Shown here piece after piece: positions 9,142-17,803 of a stretch of DNA of 64,000 nucleotides. Within the stretch, counting starts at the first letter, position 1, and each line of letters opens with the position of its first letter. The position numbers were made by a program, and so were the translations under genes. Below the pieces are notes generated by a model. That model saw nothing but the letters and a program-made list of their open reading frames with translations, did no database searches and had not been told where the DNA came from. Origin of the DNA: Ignavibacteria bacterium. GTDB taxonomy: Bacteria; Bacteroidota; Ignavibacteria; Tepidaquicellales; Tepidaquicellaceae. Where the stretch lies: NCBI GenBank assembly GCA_036262055.1, contig DATAJP010000002.1:826177-890176 (forward strand), in the 5' to 3' direction.

Positions 9142-11370
9142 ATGTTAAGTTCGTATTATAAAAAAAAGCTTGATGAGTTAATATTTTATTCGAAGAATAA
9201 TCTTCCCACTCATAAGGTAAACGAAAACCTTATAAATAAAGCTTTTAAATTTTCTCTTGAAGCACACAAGCTTGATAAGCGTGTTTCAGGCGAGCCATAT
9301 TTCTCCCATCCATATGAAGTTGCATTAATTGTTGCAAAAGAAATTCCGCTTGACGACATTTCCGTTGCGGCGGCATTGCTGCATGATGTTGTCGAGGATA
9401 CGAAATTTACAATCAAAGACATTCGAGAAGAATTCGGTGAGGAAGTTGCCGAGATAGTTGATGGTGCTACCAAAATCGACGGCATATTTGAAAATTATGA
9501 GCTTCAGCAGGTCGAATCCTATAAGAAGCTTTTGCTTTCAATGACAAGCGACATCCGCGTGATGCTTATTAAGTTTGCTGACCGTTTGCATAATTTAAGA
9601 ACAGTTGAGTTCTTGTCAAACCCGAAGCAGCTCCGAATGGCACAGGAGACAATCGAAATATATGCTCCGTTTGCTCACAGGTTCGGTTTGTCCAGCGTAA
9701 AAACTGAGCTTGAAGAATTATCCTTTAAATATCTCGACAGAAAAGTTTATGACGACATTGCCAAAAAACTCAGCGAGAAAAAACGCGAGCGTGATAAGTT
9801 TATAAAAAAATTCATTCAGCCGATTCGCGAACGTCTGGAAAAAGAAGGATTTAAATTCGAAATTCAGGGACGCGCAAAATCAATTTATTCCATTTACAAA
9901 AAAATTCAGCAGAGAAATAAGTCATTCGATGAGATTTATGATTTATTTGCTGTCCGCATAATTATCGATACAAAGAACAAAAACGATTGTTTCACTGCAT
10001 ATGGTATCTGCTCGGAAATTTACATTCCTGTTCCTGAAAGATTTAAGGATTATGTTTCATTGCCTAAGCAAAATGGTTATCAATCAATACACACTACGCT
10101 TGTTTCCAAAGAGGGGAAGATGGTTGAAGTACAGATAAAAACCCGTGAGATGCATGAGATTGCCGAGAAAGGAATTGCCGCACACTGGAAATACAAAGAA
10201 CACGCAAACATCAACGAGGAAAATCTCGAAAAGTGGATGAGATGGATAAGAGAAACTTTCGAAAGCGTTGGGCGTGATGAGGATTCTTCCAAACAGCTTC
10301 TTGAAAGTTTCAAGCTCAATTTATATCAGGATGAAATTTATGTTTTTACACCCAAAGGCGATTTAAAAGTAATGCCTTCAAAAACAACTGCGCTTGATTT
10401 TGCGTTTGAGATACACACCGAAATCGGGATGAAATGTATCGGAGCAAAAGTTGACGGAAAAATTGTGCCGATAAATACCCAGCTCAGAAGCGGAAACCAG
10501 GTTGAGATTCTTACTTCAAAAAACCAGACACCCAAACGCGATTGGGAGCAGTATGTTATTACCCATAAAGCGAAATCGGATTTAAGAAAATATTTCAACG
10601 CGGAACGTCGTGAAAATGCATCCAAAGGAAAAGAATTATTCGAGAAAAAATTAAAAAAAGGTAAGCTTCATATTAATGATGATTCATTATTGAAGCTTGT
10701 GCACCGTCTCAAATATAAAGACATAGCAGAATTTTATTTTGAAGTTGCGCAGAATGAAGATAAGATGAACGAAATGATTGATTTGATTTCGGACAAGAAT
10801 AAGCTTACACCTGCAGAACAAAAACTACAGCAAGCTGAATCGAAAACCGAACAGCAGGTATATGAAAAGTTCATAAATGATGCGCGTTCTGCAACAAACG
10901 GAATTGCGTTAAGAAATGGTAAAAGCAATAATGATATAAGCGGGTTGAAATATGAGTTTGCAAAATGCTGTAACCCGATACCGGGCGATGAGGTTCTCGG
11001 ATTCGTTTCCAAAACCGAAGGAATAAAAATCCACCGAAAATCCTGCAAGAATATTGTTAATTTATTTTTGCATGACCCTGACAGGATTCTTGAAATCAAC
11101 TGGAACGATAACGGAATGGGCGAATACACAGGCGGACTTAAAATCATTGGTGAGGACAGACCGGGAATGCTCAATGATATTACGAATATTATTTCTCATA
11201 ATTTCCAGAACACAAACATTAAAAGTGTCGTAATAAATACAAAGGGTTCTATGTTTGAGGGAACTCTTATTTTGACAATTAACAACCTTAAACAACTAAA
11301 TCAAATAATAGATAAAATTAACAACCAGGAAGGCGTGTTCAGCGTCACAAGGTTTGAAGAATCAATTTAA
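9142..11370 (+). CDS. Bifunctional (p)ppGpp synthetase/hydrolase RelA/SpoT
   Basis: Stringent-response enzyme of 742 residues with the full long-RSH layout. The HD hydrolase domain has His56 and the H-D pair at 81-82 in L-L-H-D-V-V-E-D-T. The synthetase domain has G-R-A-K-S-I-Y-S-I-Y-K-K and N-G-Y-Q-S-I-H-T. A TGS domain begins I-Y-V-F-T-P-K-G-D, a zinc-finger/RIS region contains C-C-N-P-I-P-G-D, and a C-terminal ACT domain follows. The hydrolase motif is intact, so a bifunctional Rel/SpoT is more likely than a synthetase-only RelA. It is the only long RSH in this window. The next gene starts four bases after the stop, suggesting read-through into a lipoprotein gene. Confidence 0.95.
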   Translation: MLSSYYKKKLDELIFYSKNNLPTHKVNENLINKAFKFSLEAHKLDKRVSGEPYFSHPYEVALIVAKEIPLDDISVAAALLHDVVEDTKFTIKDIREEFGEEVAEIVDGATKIDGIFENYELQQVESYKKLLLSMTSDIRVMLIKFADRLHNLRTVEFLSNPKQLRMAQETIEIYAPFAHRFGLSSVKTELEELSFKYLDRKVYDDIAKKLSEKKRERDKFIKKFIQPIRERLEKEGFKFEIQGRAKSIYSIYKKIQQRNKSFDEIYDLFAVRIIIDTKNKNDCFTAYGICSEIYIPVPERFKDYVSLPKQNGYQSIHTTLVSKEGKMVEVQIKTREMHEIAEKGIAAHWKYKEHANINEENLEKWMRWIRETFESVGRDEDSSKQLLESFKLNLYQDEIYVFTPKGDLKVMPSKTTALDFAFEIHTEIGMKCIGAKVDGKIVPINTQLRSGNQVEILTSKNQTPKRDWEQYVITHKAKSDLRKYFNAERRENASKGKELFEKKLKKGKLHINDDSLLKLVHRLKYKDIAEFYFEVAQNEDKMNEMIDLISDKNKLTPAEQKLQQAESKTEQQVYEKFINDARSATNGIALRNGKSNNDISGLKYEFAKCCNPIPGDEVLGFVSKTEGIKIHRKSCKNIVNLFLHDPDRILEINWNDNGMGEYTGGLKIIGEDRPGMLNDITNIISHNFQNTNIKSVVINTKGSMFEGTLILTINNLKQLNQIIDKINNQEGVFSVTRFEESI

Positions 11371-11374
11371 CATT

Positions 11375-12463
11375 ATGCTCAAAACATTTTCACTTACTCT
11401 TACTGTTTTTTTACTTTATGCAAGTATTTCAACAGCTTGCGATAAACCCGGAACAACTCAGGGTAATAAATCCATGCAAGATTCATTATCTTCATTAATA
11501 CTTCCTCAGGAAAAACACTTTGCAAACATAAAGCAGCTTACATTCGGCGGTGAAAATGCCGAAACATATTTTTCCCTCGAAGGAGATAAATTTTCTTTTC
11601 AATCAACGCGCGGAGGATATCAGTGCGACCAGATTTTTACGATGAACATTGACGGAAGCAATGTTAAGCAAGTCAGTAACGGCAAAGGCAGAACAACTTG
11701 CGCATATTTCTTACCGGGAGGTGACAGGATTTTATTTGCATCAACTCATGAAGGCGGTGATGATTGTCCGCCAAGACCGGATTTTTCAAAAGGCTATGTT
11801 TGGGCTTTGTATGATACATATGATATTTATTCTGTTGATACAAACGGAAACAACATGCAAAAGCTAACCGACGTAAAAGGTTATGATGCTGAAGCAACTG
11901 TTTCTCCAAAGGGAGATAAAATTGTTTTCACTTCGACAAGAGATGGCGACATCGATATTTATACTATGAACATTGACGGTTCGGGAGTTGTACGTTTGAC
12001 TGACGAGCCCGGATATGACGGCGGAGCGTTCTTTTCACCCGACGGTTCAAAAATTGTTTACCGTGCTTCACGCCCACAAGAAGGAAAAGAACTTGATGAT
12101 TACCGCGCTCTTCTGAAACAAGGATTGATTCGTCCGTCAAAGCTTGACATATATGTTATGGATGCCGATGGCAGCAATAAAACACGTGTTACTGATAATG
12201 GCGCAGCAAACTTTGCTCCGTTCTTTCATCCGGACGGAAAAAGAATTATTTTTGCGTCTAATATCGCCGACCCGATGAGCAGAAATTTTGATATATATAT
12301 GATTAATGTTGACGGAACAGGACTTGAAAGGATAACATATTACTATGAGTTCGACGGCTTTCCGATGTTTTCACCTGACGGCAAGAAGCTTGTGTTCTCC
12401 TCAAACCGCAATAACAGCCAGCCCGGTGAAACAAATGTTTTTATAGTTGATTGGGTGGAGTAA
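11375..12463 (+). CDS. TolB-like PD40 beta-propeller lipoprotein
   Basis: A 362-residue lipoprotein with signal M-L-K-T-F-S-L-T-L-T-V and lipobox I-S-T-A-C. The mature part is a series of PD40/WD40-like blades: repeated S-P-D-G-x-K-I-V-F-x-S-x-R-x-G-x-x-D-I-Y motifs, each followed by M-N-I-D-G-S or V-M-D-A-D-G-S strands. Such propellers resemble the TolB C-terminal domain and bind proteins or peptides in the periplasm or at the cell surface. I place the start at ATG 11375 because it gives a clean signal peptide; an in-frame ATG at 11354 overlaps rel. Four bases separate it from rel, so co-transcription is likely. Confidence 0.85.
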   Translation: MLKTFSLTLTVFLLYASISTACDKPGTTQGNKSMQDSLSSLILPQEKHFANIKQLTFGGENAETYFSLEGDKFSFQSTRGGYQCDQIFTMNIDGSNVKQVSNGKGRTTCAYFLPGGDRILFASTHEGGDDCPPRPDFSKGYVWALYDTYDIYSVDTNGNNMQKLTDVKGYDAEATVSPKGDKIVFTSTRDGDIDIYTMNIDGSGVVRLTDEPGYDGGAFFSPDGSKIVYRASRPQEGKELDDYRALLKQGLIRPSKLDIYVMDADGSNKTRVTDNGAANFAPFFHPDGKRIIFASNIADPMSRNFDIYMINVDGTGLERITYYYEFDGFPMFSPDGKKLVFSSNRNNSQPGETNVFIVDWVE

Positions 12464-12483
12464 TTTTGGAATTTTATTTTGTG

Positions 12484-12572
12484 GTCATCCCCGCGCAGGC
12501 GGGGATCCCGGTATTGGAAGTAAAAATCATTTTTATTTTAGGCTGGGATTCCCACTTTCGTGGGAATGACTT
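12484..12572. repeat. Inverted pair of dRS3-like palindromes
   Basis: Two palindromes in opposite orientation at 12484-12510 (arms ATCCCCGC/GCGGGGAT) and 12544-12572 (arms ATTCCCAC/GTGGGAAT), about 33 bases apart. The arrangement is the same as at 270-365. It separates the convergent propeller and outer-membrane genes and could act as a bidirectional transcription end. Confidence 0.8.
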
Positions 12573-12578
12573 CACCTC

Positions 12579-14264
12579 TTAAATTGACAAGTCCACCGTT
12601 ACAAAGAAATACCTATCTATAAGCTTTTGATTTGAAAAAAGCTTATTTGTCAGAGCATAAACATATTTAAATCTCAACTCCCATTGCAGCCACGGACGGT
12701 AATTAAAATTAAATTCAATTAAATCTTTATTAATTCGGTCGCCGTTTAAAAACTGCACCTGATTCGAAGCAATATAAAATCCGTTGTTAATGTTGCCGCC
12801 GTAATTCATGACAACATTTCCTGCAGAATCAATTAATCCATCAGCATGTCTTTGGTGTCTGTAAGTTATATTCGCATTTGTTTTGCCGTCGTAATAATAA
12901 TCTAATCTTACAGCAATTTCATCTGAGTTTGGCTCAAGCAAATGCCCGAGCGGCAAATTCCAGTGTGTATATTGCGACTCATTTTGTTCATGGGTATAAA
13001 CAAATGGATTCAATCTTGTATATTCTGTTTTTAAAACCAAACCATTCAAAGTAAAAGCGTCATTCCACATAAGTCCTGCCTGATAACCGAATTTATTTGT
13101 TATGTCATCCGATTTGAACAATGAGCTCCATTTAAAATCATCAACAAGCAATGATGCCTGAAATGAAATATTTTTCACGGGAATAACTTCAAAATCCAAT
13201 CCGAGCAGACTATTGTTAACATTATTAGAACGTCCTTGAGAAGCCTTGTTTAACTCAGCTGCAGTTAAGAAACTGATTGGGTTAAAGAATGTAAAGTTGA
13301 AAGGAGAGTTTGGAATTATGACACTCTCAAAAAATCCGAGCTTAAACCTGTTTGAAAAATTTATGTTTAATCTATGCGTTGAAATATTTTTTGCATCAAG
13401 CTGATGGTCGGGAATGCCCGCTGAATCACCTCGAAGCGACCCGTATGTAAAAGAATACTGAACCGCTTTATATGCCAAATCAAGTTTAAAAAAATCAAAA
13501 GCAACAGTATTATTCGATAAAAATAATTTATCTATGTAACCGAAACCCTGACGAAGATTTGTTCTACCGACTGTCAATGCTAACCAGTTTGTCGGAGTTT
13601 GATATCTTAAATACCCTTCAAACGGCGTATAATAGTTTTCGTTACGTTCGTTAAATTTCCAGTCAGCATAAATAACAGGATCGGTTAGTGATGCAAAAAT
13701 TTTTCCTGCTGAATCACCACTAAGCTTTGCGTAGTTGACAGCTTTTAAAAAATATCCGACACTGTTAAATAATGTTCCTCGGGTTTGGAAACCAACCCCC
13801 ATAAATGTAATGGAATTATCTCCGAGCGAATCTCCGTTTGATTTTCTGAACGAAGTACCGCCCGTTATGTCAAAAAACAAACTCGCATTTGAATCAGCAT
13901 AAGTATAAATATGATTATATTTATCATTGCTGAACATATCCTCAGCGTGAAAGTCGCTCGTGAGCGAAGCATTTTTTTTCAGATTGTGGTTAATGTCATA
14001 ATTATATTCAATCAGATAAAAATCCAGAATCTTTTTATCGTTAGTGGAAAGCTGTGATTTCTTTGAGTCAATGACTTTCAGAAAATCCGCGACCTGACCG
14101 CGCGAAAGCGGAAGATTTGATGAATTATAATCAGGGATTATTTCTGCAGCCTGCATTCTCTGCAGGAAATCATAAACCTTGTCACCTGCATTTGTGAGTT
14201 CGACTTGGGCATTTAATTTGCTGATAAATATGAAGATAAATAGAAGTGGTATTATTTTTCGCAT
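12579..14264 (-). CDS. Outer-membrane beta-barrel protein, Wzi-like
   Basis: A 561-residue exported protein with signal M-R-K-I-I-P-L-L-F-I-F-I-F-I-S, probably cleaved after K-L-N-A. A short helical N-terminal segment with L-P-L-S-R-G-Q-V-A precedes a long region of alternating hydrophobic/polar strands rich in Tyr, Phe and Asn. It ends in aromatic R-Y-F-F-V-T-V-D-L-S-I, consistent with an outer-membrane barrel whose last strand is recognised by Bam. The layout matches 'capsule assembly Wzi family' proteins of this group, although a role in capsule attachment is only inferred; no polysaccharide genes are adjacent. Confidence 0.6.
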   Translation of the reverse strand: MRKIIPLLFIFIFISKLNAQVELTNAGDKVYDFLQRMQAAEIIPDYNSSNLPLSRGQVADFLKVIDSKKSQLSTNDKKILDFYLIEYNYDINHNLKKNASLTSDFHAEDMFSNDKYNHIYTYADSNASLFFDITGGTSFRKSNGDSLGDNSITFMGVGFQTRGTLFNSVGYFLKAVNYAKLSGDSAGKIFASLTDPVIYADWKFNERNENYYTPFEGYLRYQTPTNWLALTVGRTNLRQGFGYIDKLFLSNNTVAFDFFKLDLAYKAVQYSFTYGSLRGDSAGIPDHQLDAKNISTHRLNINFSNRFKLGFFESVIIPNSPFNFTFFNPISFLTAAELNKASQGRSNNVNNSLLGLDFEVIPVKNISFQASLLVDDFKWSSLFKSDDITNKFGYQAGLMWNDAFTLNGLVLKTEYTRLNPFVYTHEQNESQYTHWNLPLGHLLEPNSDEIAVRLDYYYDGKTNANITYRHQRHADGLIDSAGNVVMNYGGNINNGFYIASNQVQFLNGDRINKDLIEFNFNYRPWLQWELRFKYVYALTNKLFSNQKLIDRYFFVTVDLSI

Positions 14265-14351
14265 TTGGCAATTTAGCTATAAATTAAGAAAATTAATACT
14301 GACACTTTTTTATTATATTTAATTCTTGGGCTATAAATGGTATTTTCGTGT

Positions 14352-15278
14352 ATGGCAAAAAAGATTTTACCTCCATACCGCGTTTTGCTTTACTATAAAT
14401 ACGTAAAAATTGAAAATCCGGAAAAGTTCACCGAAATGCATCTTCGTTTTTGCAAAGCAGCCGGATTGAAGGGGCGTATTATTGTTGCAAGCGAAGGAAT
14501 CAACGGAACGGTGTCGGGCACTTATGAACAGACCGAAGCATATATTTATGCAATGCGCCAGGACCCCCGTTTTGAAAATATGGATTTCAAAATTGATAAT
14601 GTTCAGGAAAATGCTTTCAAAAAAATGTTTGTGCGGCACAGAAGCGAGCTTGTAACCTTGAACATTGAAGATGAAATCGATCCGAACAAAATTACCGGCA
14701 AGCATATAAAACCTGCCGAGTTTTTAAAGATAATTGAAGAGGAAGATGTTTTAATTGTAGATGCAAGAAATGATTATGAATATGACCTCGGACATTTCAA
14801 AAATGCAATACGTCCCGACGGCATAAAAAACTTCAAGCAGTTTCCTCAATGGATAAAAGATAATTTATCGGAATATAAAGATAAAAAAATTCTTGCTTAC
14901 TGCACAGGTGGCATAAGATGTGAGAAATTCACAGCTTTGCTTTTGCGTGAAGGATTTAAAGACGTATCACAGCTGGAAGGCGGAATTGTCTCATACTCAA
15001 AAGACAAAACAGCGCTGGGAAAACATTTTGAGGGCAAGTGTTATGTCTTCGATGAGAGAATTTCTGTTCCCATTAACCAGGTTGAAGAATATGTGCCTGT
15101 TGGCAAATGTTATCACTGCGGGATACCGACTGATGTATATCACAACTGTGCTAACAAAGACTGCAATGTCCAGATTTTATTTTGTGAGGAATGCGATGTA
15201 AAATGGAACAGAACTTGCTCGGAAGAATGCAAAGAGATTGCAATTAATAATGAACAATTAGCAATGAGCAATGAGTAA
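14352..15278 (+). CDS. trhO: tRNA uridine-34 hydroxylase TrhO (rhodanese-related)
   Basis: Enzyme of the YceA/TrhO family that hydroxylates uridine 34 in tRNA. An N-terminal acylphosphatase-like domain (G-L-K-G-R-I-I-V-A-S-E-G-I-N-G-T) is followed by a rhodanese domain with active-site loop Y-C-T-G-G-I-R-C-E-K and a cysteine-rich C-terminal metal-binding segment (C-Y-H-C-G ... C-x4-C ... C-E-E-C ... C-x3-C). I prefer ATG 14352 (308 residues) over ATG 14337. The last dozen residues, A-I-N-N-E-Q-L-A-M-S-N-E, are encoded by the AT-rich dispersed repeat at 15238, so the natural C-terminus has been replaced or extended by repeat DNA. Confidence 0.92.
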   Translation: MAKKILPPYRVLLYYKYVKIENPEKFTEMHLRFCKAAGLKGRIIVASEGINGTVSGTYEQTEAYIYAMRQDPRFENMDFKIDNVQENAFKKMFVRHRSELVTLNIEDEIDPNKITGKHIKPAEFLKIIEEEDVLIVDARNDYEYDLGHFKNAIRPDGIKNFKQFPQWIKDNLSEYKDKKILAYCTGGIRCEKFTALLLREGFKDVSQLEGGIVSYSKDKTALGKHFEGKCYVFDERISVPINQVEEYVPVGKCYHCGIPTDVYHNCANKDCNVQILFCEECDVKWNRTCSEECKEIAINNEQLAMSNE

Positions 15279-15291
15279 TGAATAATTATAA
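15238..15291. repeat. AT-rich repeat that runs into trhO
   Basis: AATTAATAATGAACAATTAGC, then AATGAGCAATGAGTAATGAAT, belongs to the same family as the runs near 1558, 5372, 24553 and 37039. Its first 40 bases are in frame with trhO and encode that protein's final residues and stop codon. Confidence 0.65.
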
Positions 15292-15304
15292 AAGGAAAGA
15301 TGTA

Positions 15305-15357
15305 AAAGGTGAGAAGTTATAATAAAAAAAGATAACTTTTACCTCTCGCCTTTTACC
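15305..15357. repeat. Imperfect inverted repeat
   Basis: GTAAAAGGTGAGAAGTTAT on the left faces ATAACTTTTACCTCTCGCCTTTTAC on the right across an A-rich loop; the right arm has about six extra bases. The following CTCTGCCCTCTGACTTTTCC continues the same CCTTTTACCTCT vocabulary. It could fold as a weak terminator after trhO, but has no T-run. Confidence 0.45.
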
Positions 15358-15431
15358 TCTGCCCTCTGACTTTTCCAATGAACTTTTAATTACGATTCTT
15401 TTTAGTATTTTTCATATATCAAAAAATCTAA

Positions 15432-15714
15432 ATGGACCAGAATAATCCGAAATATCAGGAAGCTCAGAAGCATGTCAGAGCTCTAAGGGGTTTTTACATC
15501 AATTTAGTAACGTATTTAATCATCAATGCATTCTTAGTGGTTTTTAATTACCTTACTTCACCCGGGAACTGGTGGTTTTATTGGGTAACACTCGGATGGG
15601 GGAATCGGACTTGCTTTCCAGGCGTGGGGTGTATTCGGAAAGTCGCAGATGTTCGGTTCAGATTGGGAAGAAAAAAAGATTCAGGATTATATGAACAAGG
15701 GAAATAAATCTTAA
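15432..15714 (+). pseudogene. 2TM domain protein, frameshifted
   Basis: The first frame from ATG 15432 encodes M-D-Q-N-N-P-K-Y-Q-E-A-Q-K-H-V, a transmembrane helix, then W-W-F-Y-W-V-T-L-G-W-G, the expected start of the small '2TM domain' family. At a run of five G (15598-15602) the frame is lost and 35 unrelated residues follow to 15707. Removing one G restores G-I-G-L-A-F-Q-A-W-G-V-F-G-K and a second hydrophobic stretch, then a charged tail ending at TAA 15712-15714. The whole family pattern is therefore present but split by one base. This could be an assembly or sequencing error or a real mutation; frameshifting at the G run is a third, weaker option. Confidence 0.8.
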
Positions 15715-15760
15715 AACAAAAATTTATTCCGTTAACTAAAACGGAGGATAAGGAGAAGTT

Positions 15761-16279
15761 ATGATACAACCGATTAATTTTCAAAAATGGGTAGAAGAAA
15801 ACAGGCATTTATTTAAACCGCCTGTAGGAAATAAATGCATTTATGACGGTGACTTCATCGTGATGGTTGTCGGCGGTCCGAACTCAAGAAAAGATTATCA
15901 TTTTCAGGAAGGTCCTGAGTTTTTTTATCAGGTCGAAGGTGACATCGAAGTCGGCTTAATAGAAGACGGGAAACCGAGACTTGTAAAGATAAAAGAAGGT
16001 GAAGTTTTTTATGTGCCTTCACGCGTTCCGCATTCACCGAGAAGACCGGCAGGAACAATAGGGATGGTCATTGAGCGAAAAAGAGACCCGCAGGAAATGG
16101 ATGGTTTTCAGTGGTATTGCGAAAATTGCGGTGAGAAACTTTATGAAAAATTTTTCAAGCTGGAAAATATTGTAACTCAGCTTCCGCCGATACTCGAGGA
16201 ATTTTATAGTTCAAAAGAACTTCGCACTTGTAAAAATTGCGGCACAGTTATGGAGCCGCCTCCAAAAATAAAATCTTAA
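15761..16279 (+). CDS. nbaC: 3-hydroxyanthranilate 3,4-dioxygenase
   Basis: Non-haem iron cupin enzyme that opens the ring of 3-hydroxyanthranilate to 2-amino-3-carboxymuconate semialdehyde in the kynurenine pathway. Of 172 residues, the iron ligands His47, Glu53 and His91 and the substrate arginines Arg43 and Arg95 all fall at the spacing known for the family. The C-terminal rubredoxin-like C-x2-C pairs typical of bacterial enzymes are at 120/123 and 157/160. The Shine-Dalgarno region GGAGGATAAGGAG precedes the ATG. ACMSD, the next enzyme, follows at 16414, and kynurenine monooxygenase lies 10 kb away. Confidence 0.96.
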   Translation: MIQPINFQKWVEENRHLFKPPVGNKCIYDGDFIVMVVGGPNSRKDYHFQEGPEFFYQVEGDIEVGLIEDGKPRLVKIKEGEVFYVPSRVPHSPRRPAGTIGMVIERKRDPQEMDGFQWYCENCGEKLYEKFFKLENIVTQLPPILEEFYSSKELRTCKNCGTVMEPPPKIKS

Positions 16280-16283
16280 TAAC

Positions 16284-16303
16284 GGGGCTTATGCCCCTTT
16301 TTT
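16284..16303 (+). terminator. Rho-independent terminator after nbaC
   Basis: Stem GGGGC/GCCCC with loop TTAT followed directly by six T, starting five bases after the nbaC stop. Confidence 0.8.
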
Positions 16304-16340
16304 ATTCTTGAAAATTTTTCGGCACAGAGCATTTTGAGAA

Positions 16341-16365
16341 GTCATTCCCGCGAAGGCGGGAATCC
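16341..16365. repeat. dRS3-like palindrome
   Basis: GTCATTCCCGCGAAGGCGGGAATCC as a single copy between nbaC and the ACMSD gene, with perfectly complementary arms around a GAAG loop. Confidence 0.8.
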
Positions 16366-16413
16366 GATTACTTTTTCTCTGTGTCCTCTGTGTAAAAATC
16401 CTTTTTAATGTAA

Positions 16414-17412
16414 GTGAAGCCCAAAAAAATCGACATACATACTCACATTCTTCCAGAGAACTGGGAGAATCTCCGTGATAAATACGGATATGGAGGTTTT
16501 GTTTCTCTTGAACATCATAAACCTTGCTGCGCAAAGATGATGATTGATGGAAAATTTTTCCGTGAAATTCAATCAAACACTTGGGATGCAAAAGAACGAA
16601 TCAAAGATTGTGATAAATCACATGTTGACGTTCAGGTGCTTTCGACTGTGCCTGTGATGTTCAGCTACTGGGCAAAACCGAAAGATGCGCTCGACCTTTC
16701 AAGATTTTTAAATGACCATATTGCGGAGGTTGTGAAAGATTATCCCGATAGATTTATTGGACTTGGAACTCTCCCGATGCAAGCACCTGATCTTGCAATA
16801 AAAGAAATGGAACGATGTATCAAAGAGTTGGGATTAAAAGGAATTGAAATCGGAACGCATATTAATGGATGGAATTTAAATGAAGAAAGTCTTTATGAGT
16901 TTTATAAAGCAGCGGAAGATTTAGGCGCGGCTTTGTTTGTTCATCCCTGGCAGATGATGGGAAAGGACAGAATGCCGAAATATTGGCTCCCGTGGCTTGT
17001 AGGGATGCCTGCTGAAACCGCGCTTGCAATCTGCTCGATGATGTTCGGATGCATTTTCGATAAGTTTCCCAAGCTCAAAGTCTGCTTCGCACACGGCGGC
17101 GGGTCGTTTCCGTTCACGTTCGGAAGAATAAAGCACGGTTTCGATGTCCGCCCCGACTTGGTTGCAGTCGATAATTGCATATCGCCTGAAAAATATCTCG
17201 GAAGATTTTATCTTGATTCGTTAACGCATTCATCCGATGCATTGAATTATATAATAAAACTAATCGGCGACGATAAAGTAATTCTTGGTTCCGATTATCC
17301 TTTCCCGCTCGGCGAACCTAATCCGGGTGAGTTAATCGAATCAATGGACGAGCTTTCAGAGGAAACTAAAGCAAAAATTTTGGGTAAAAATGCAGAGAAA
17401 TTTCTCTCATAA
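16414..17412 (+). CDS. 2-amino-3-carboxymuconate-6-semialdehyde decarboxylase (ACMSD)
   Basis: Zinc-dependent amidohydrolase-superfamily decarboxylase acting on the product of the upstream dioxygenase; it diverts the kynurenine pathway from quinolinate/NAD towards aminomuconate. Over 332 residues the metal ligands fall where the Pseudomonas enzyme has them: His9 and His11 in D-I-H-T-H, His177 in F-V-H-P-W, His227 in F-A-H-G-G and Asp294 in G-S-D-Y-P. The start is GTG 16414, which places the H-x-H motif at the usual position. It is separated from nbaC by a terminator and a repeat, and 16 bases from a following lipoprotein gene. Confidence 0.92.
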   Translation: MKPKKIDIHTHILPENWENLRDKYGYGGFVSLEHHKPCCAKMMIDGKFFREIQSNTWDAKERIKDCDKSHVDVQVLSTVPVMFSYWAKPKDALDLSRFLNDHIAEVVKDYPDRFIGLGTLPMQAPDLAIKEMERCIKELGLKGIEIGTHINGWNLNEESLYEFYKAAEDLGAALFVHPWQMMGKDRMPKYWLPWLVGMPAETALAICSMMFGCIFDKFPKLKVCFAHGGGSFPFTFGRIKHGFDVRPDLVAVDNCISPEKYLGRFYLDSLTHSSDALNYIIKLIGDDKVILGSDYPFPLGEPNPGELIESMDELSEETKAKILGKNAEKFLS

Positions 17413-17428
17413 ATTAAATTATACCCCT

Positions 17429-17803
17429 ATGAAAACAATAATATTATTGTTTTTTACCGCTTTTTTCTTCTCCTGTGATATTTTTGAAAGTAATTTGCAG
17501 ACTCCTGTATTGCTTCATACAATGAAAGTTGAAAACATTCAAATTGACGGAAACAGAGTTCAGACGGATATTATTTTATCAACCGGAACTCCCTGCTATT
17601 ATTTCTATTCATCCGAAATAACTAAGACTGATTCGGAATGTATTATTAAAATTTATGGTAAAGAAGAGGGTGAAATATGTTTAGCTGTACTTGACTCAAT
17701 TAAACATGTTCAGGAAATAATATTTCCAACTTCCGGAGAAAAAAAATTGAAATTTTATCGATTTGATGGAGAATATCTTGATACAATTATAACTATTAAT
17801 TAA
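17429..17803 (+). CDS. Small lipoprotein of unknown function, paralogue A
   Basis: A 124-residue lipoprotein: M-K-T-I-I-L-L-F-F-T-A-F-F-F-S-C carries the lipobox. The mature part is a beta-rich domain with two Cys (in T-P-C-Y and E-I-C-L) and ends Y-L-D-T-I-I-T-I-N. The next gene has the same order of features and nearly the same ending, so the two are tandem paralogues. The start at 17429 is chosen over the first in-frame ATG at 17390 because it gives the signal peptide and avoids overlap with ACMSD. Function unknown. Confidence 0.75.
   Translation: MKTIILLFFTAFFFSCDIFESNLQTPVLLHTMKVENIQIDGNRVQTDIILSTGTPCYYFYSSEITKTDSECIIKIYGKEEGEICLAVLDSIKHVQEIIFPTSGEKKLKFYRFDGEYLDTIITIN

Noticed and set aside
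15598-15602. Programmed ribosomal frameshift in the 2TM gene
   Set aside because: There is only a G5 run, with no upstream Shine-Dalgarno-like stimulator or downstream structure that I can see; an error or mutation is simpler.
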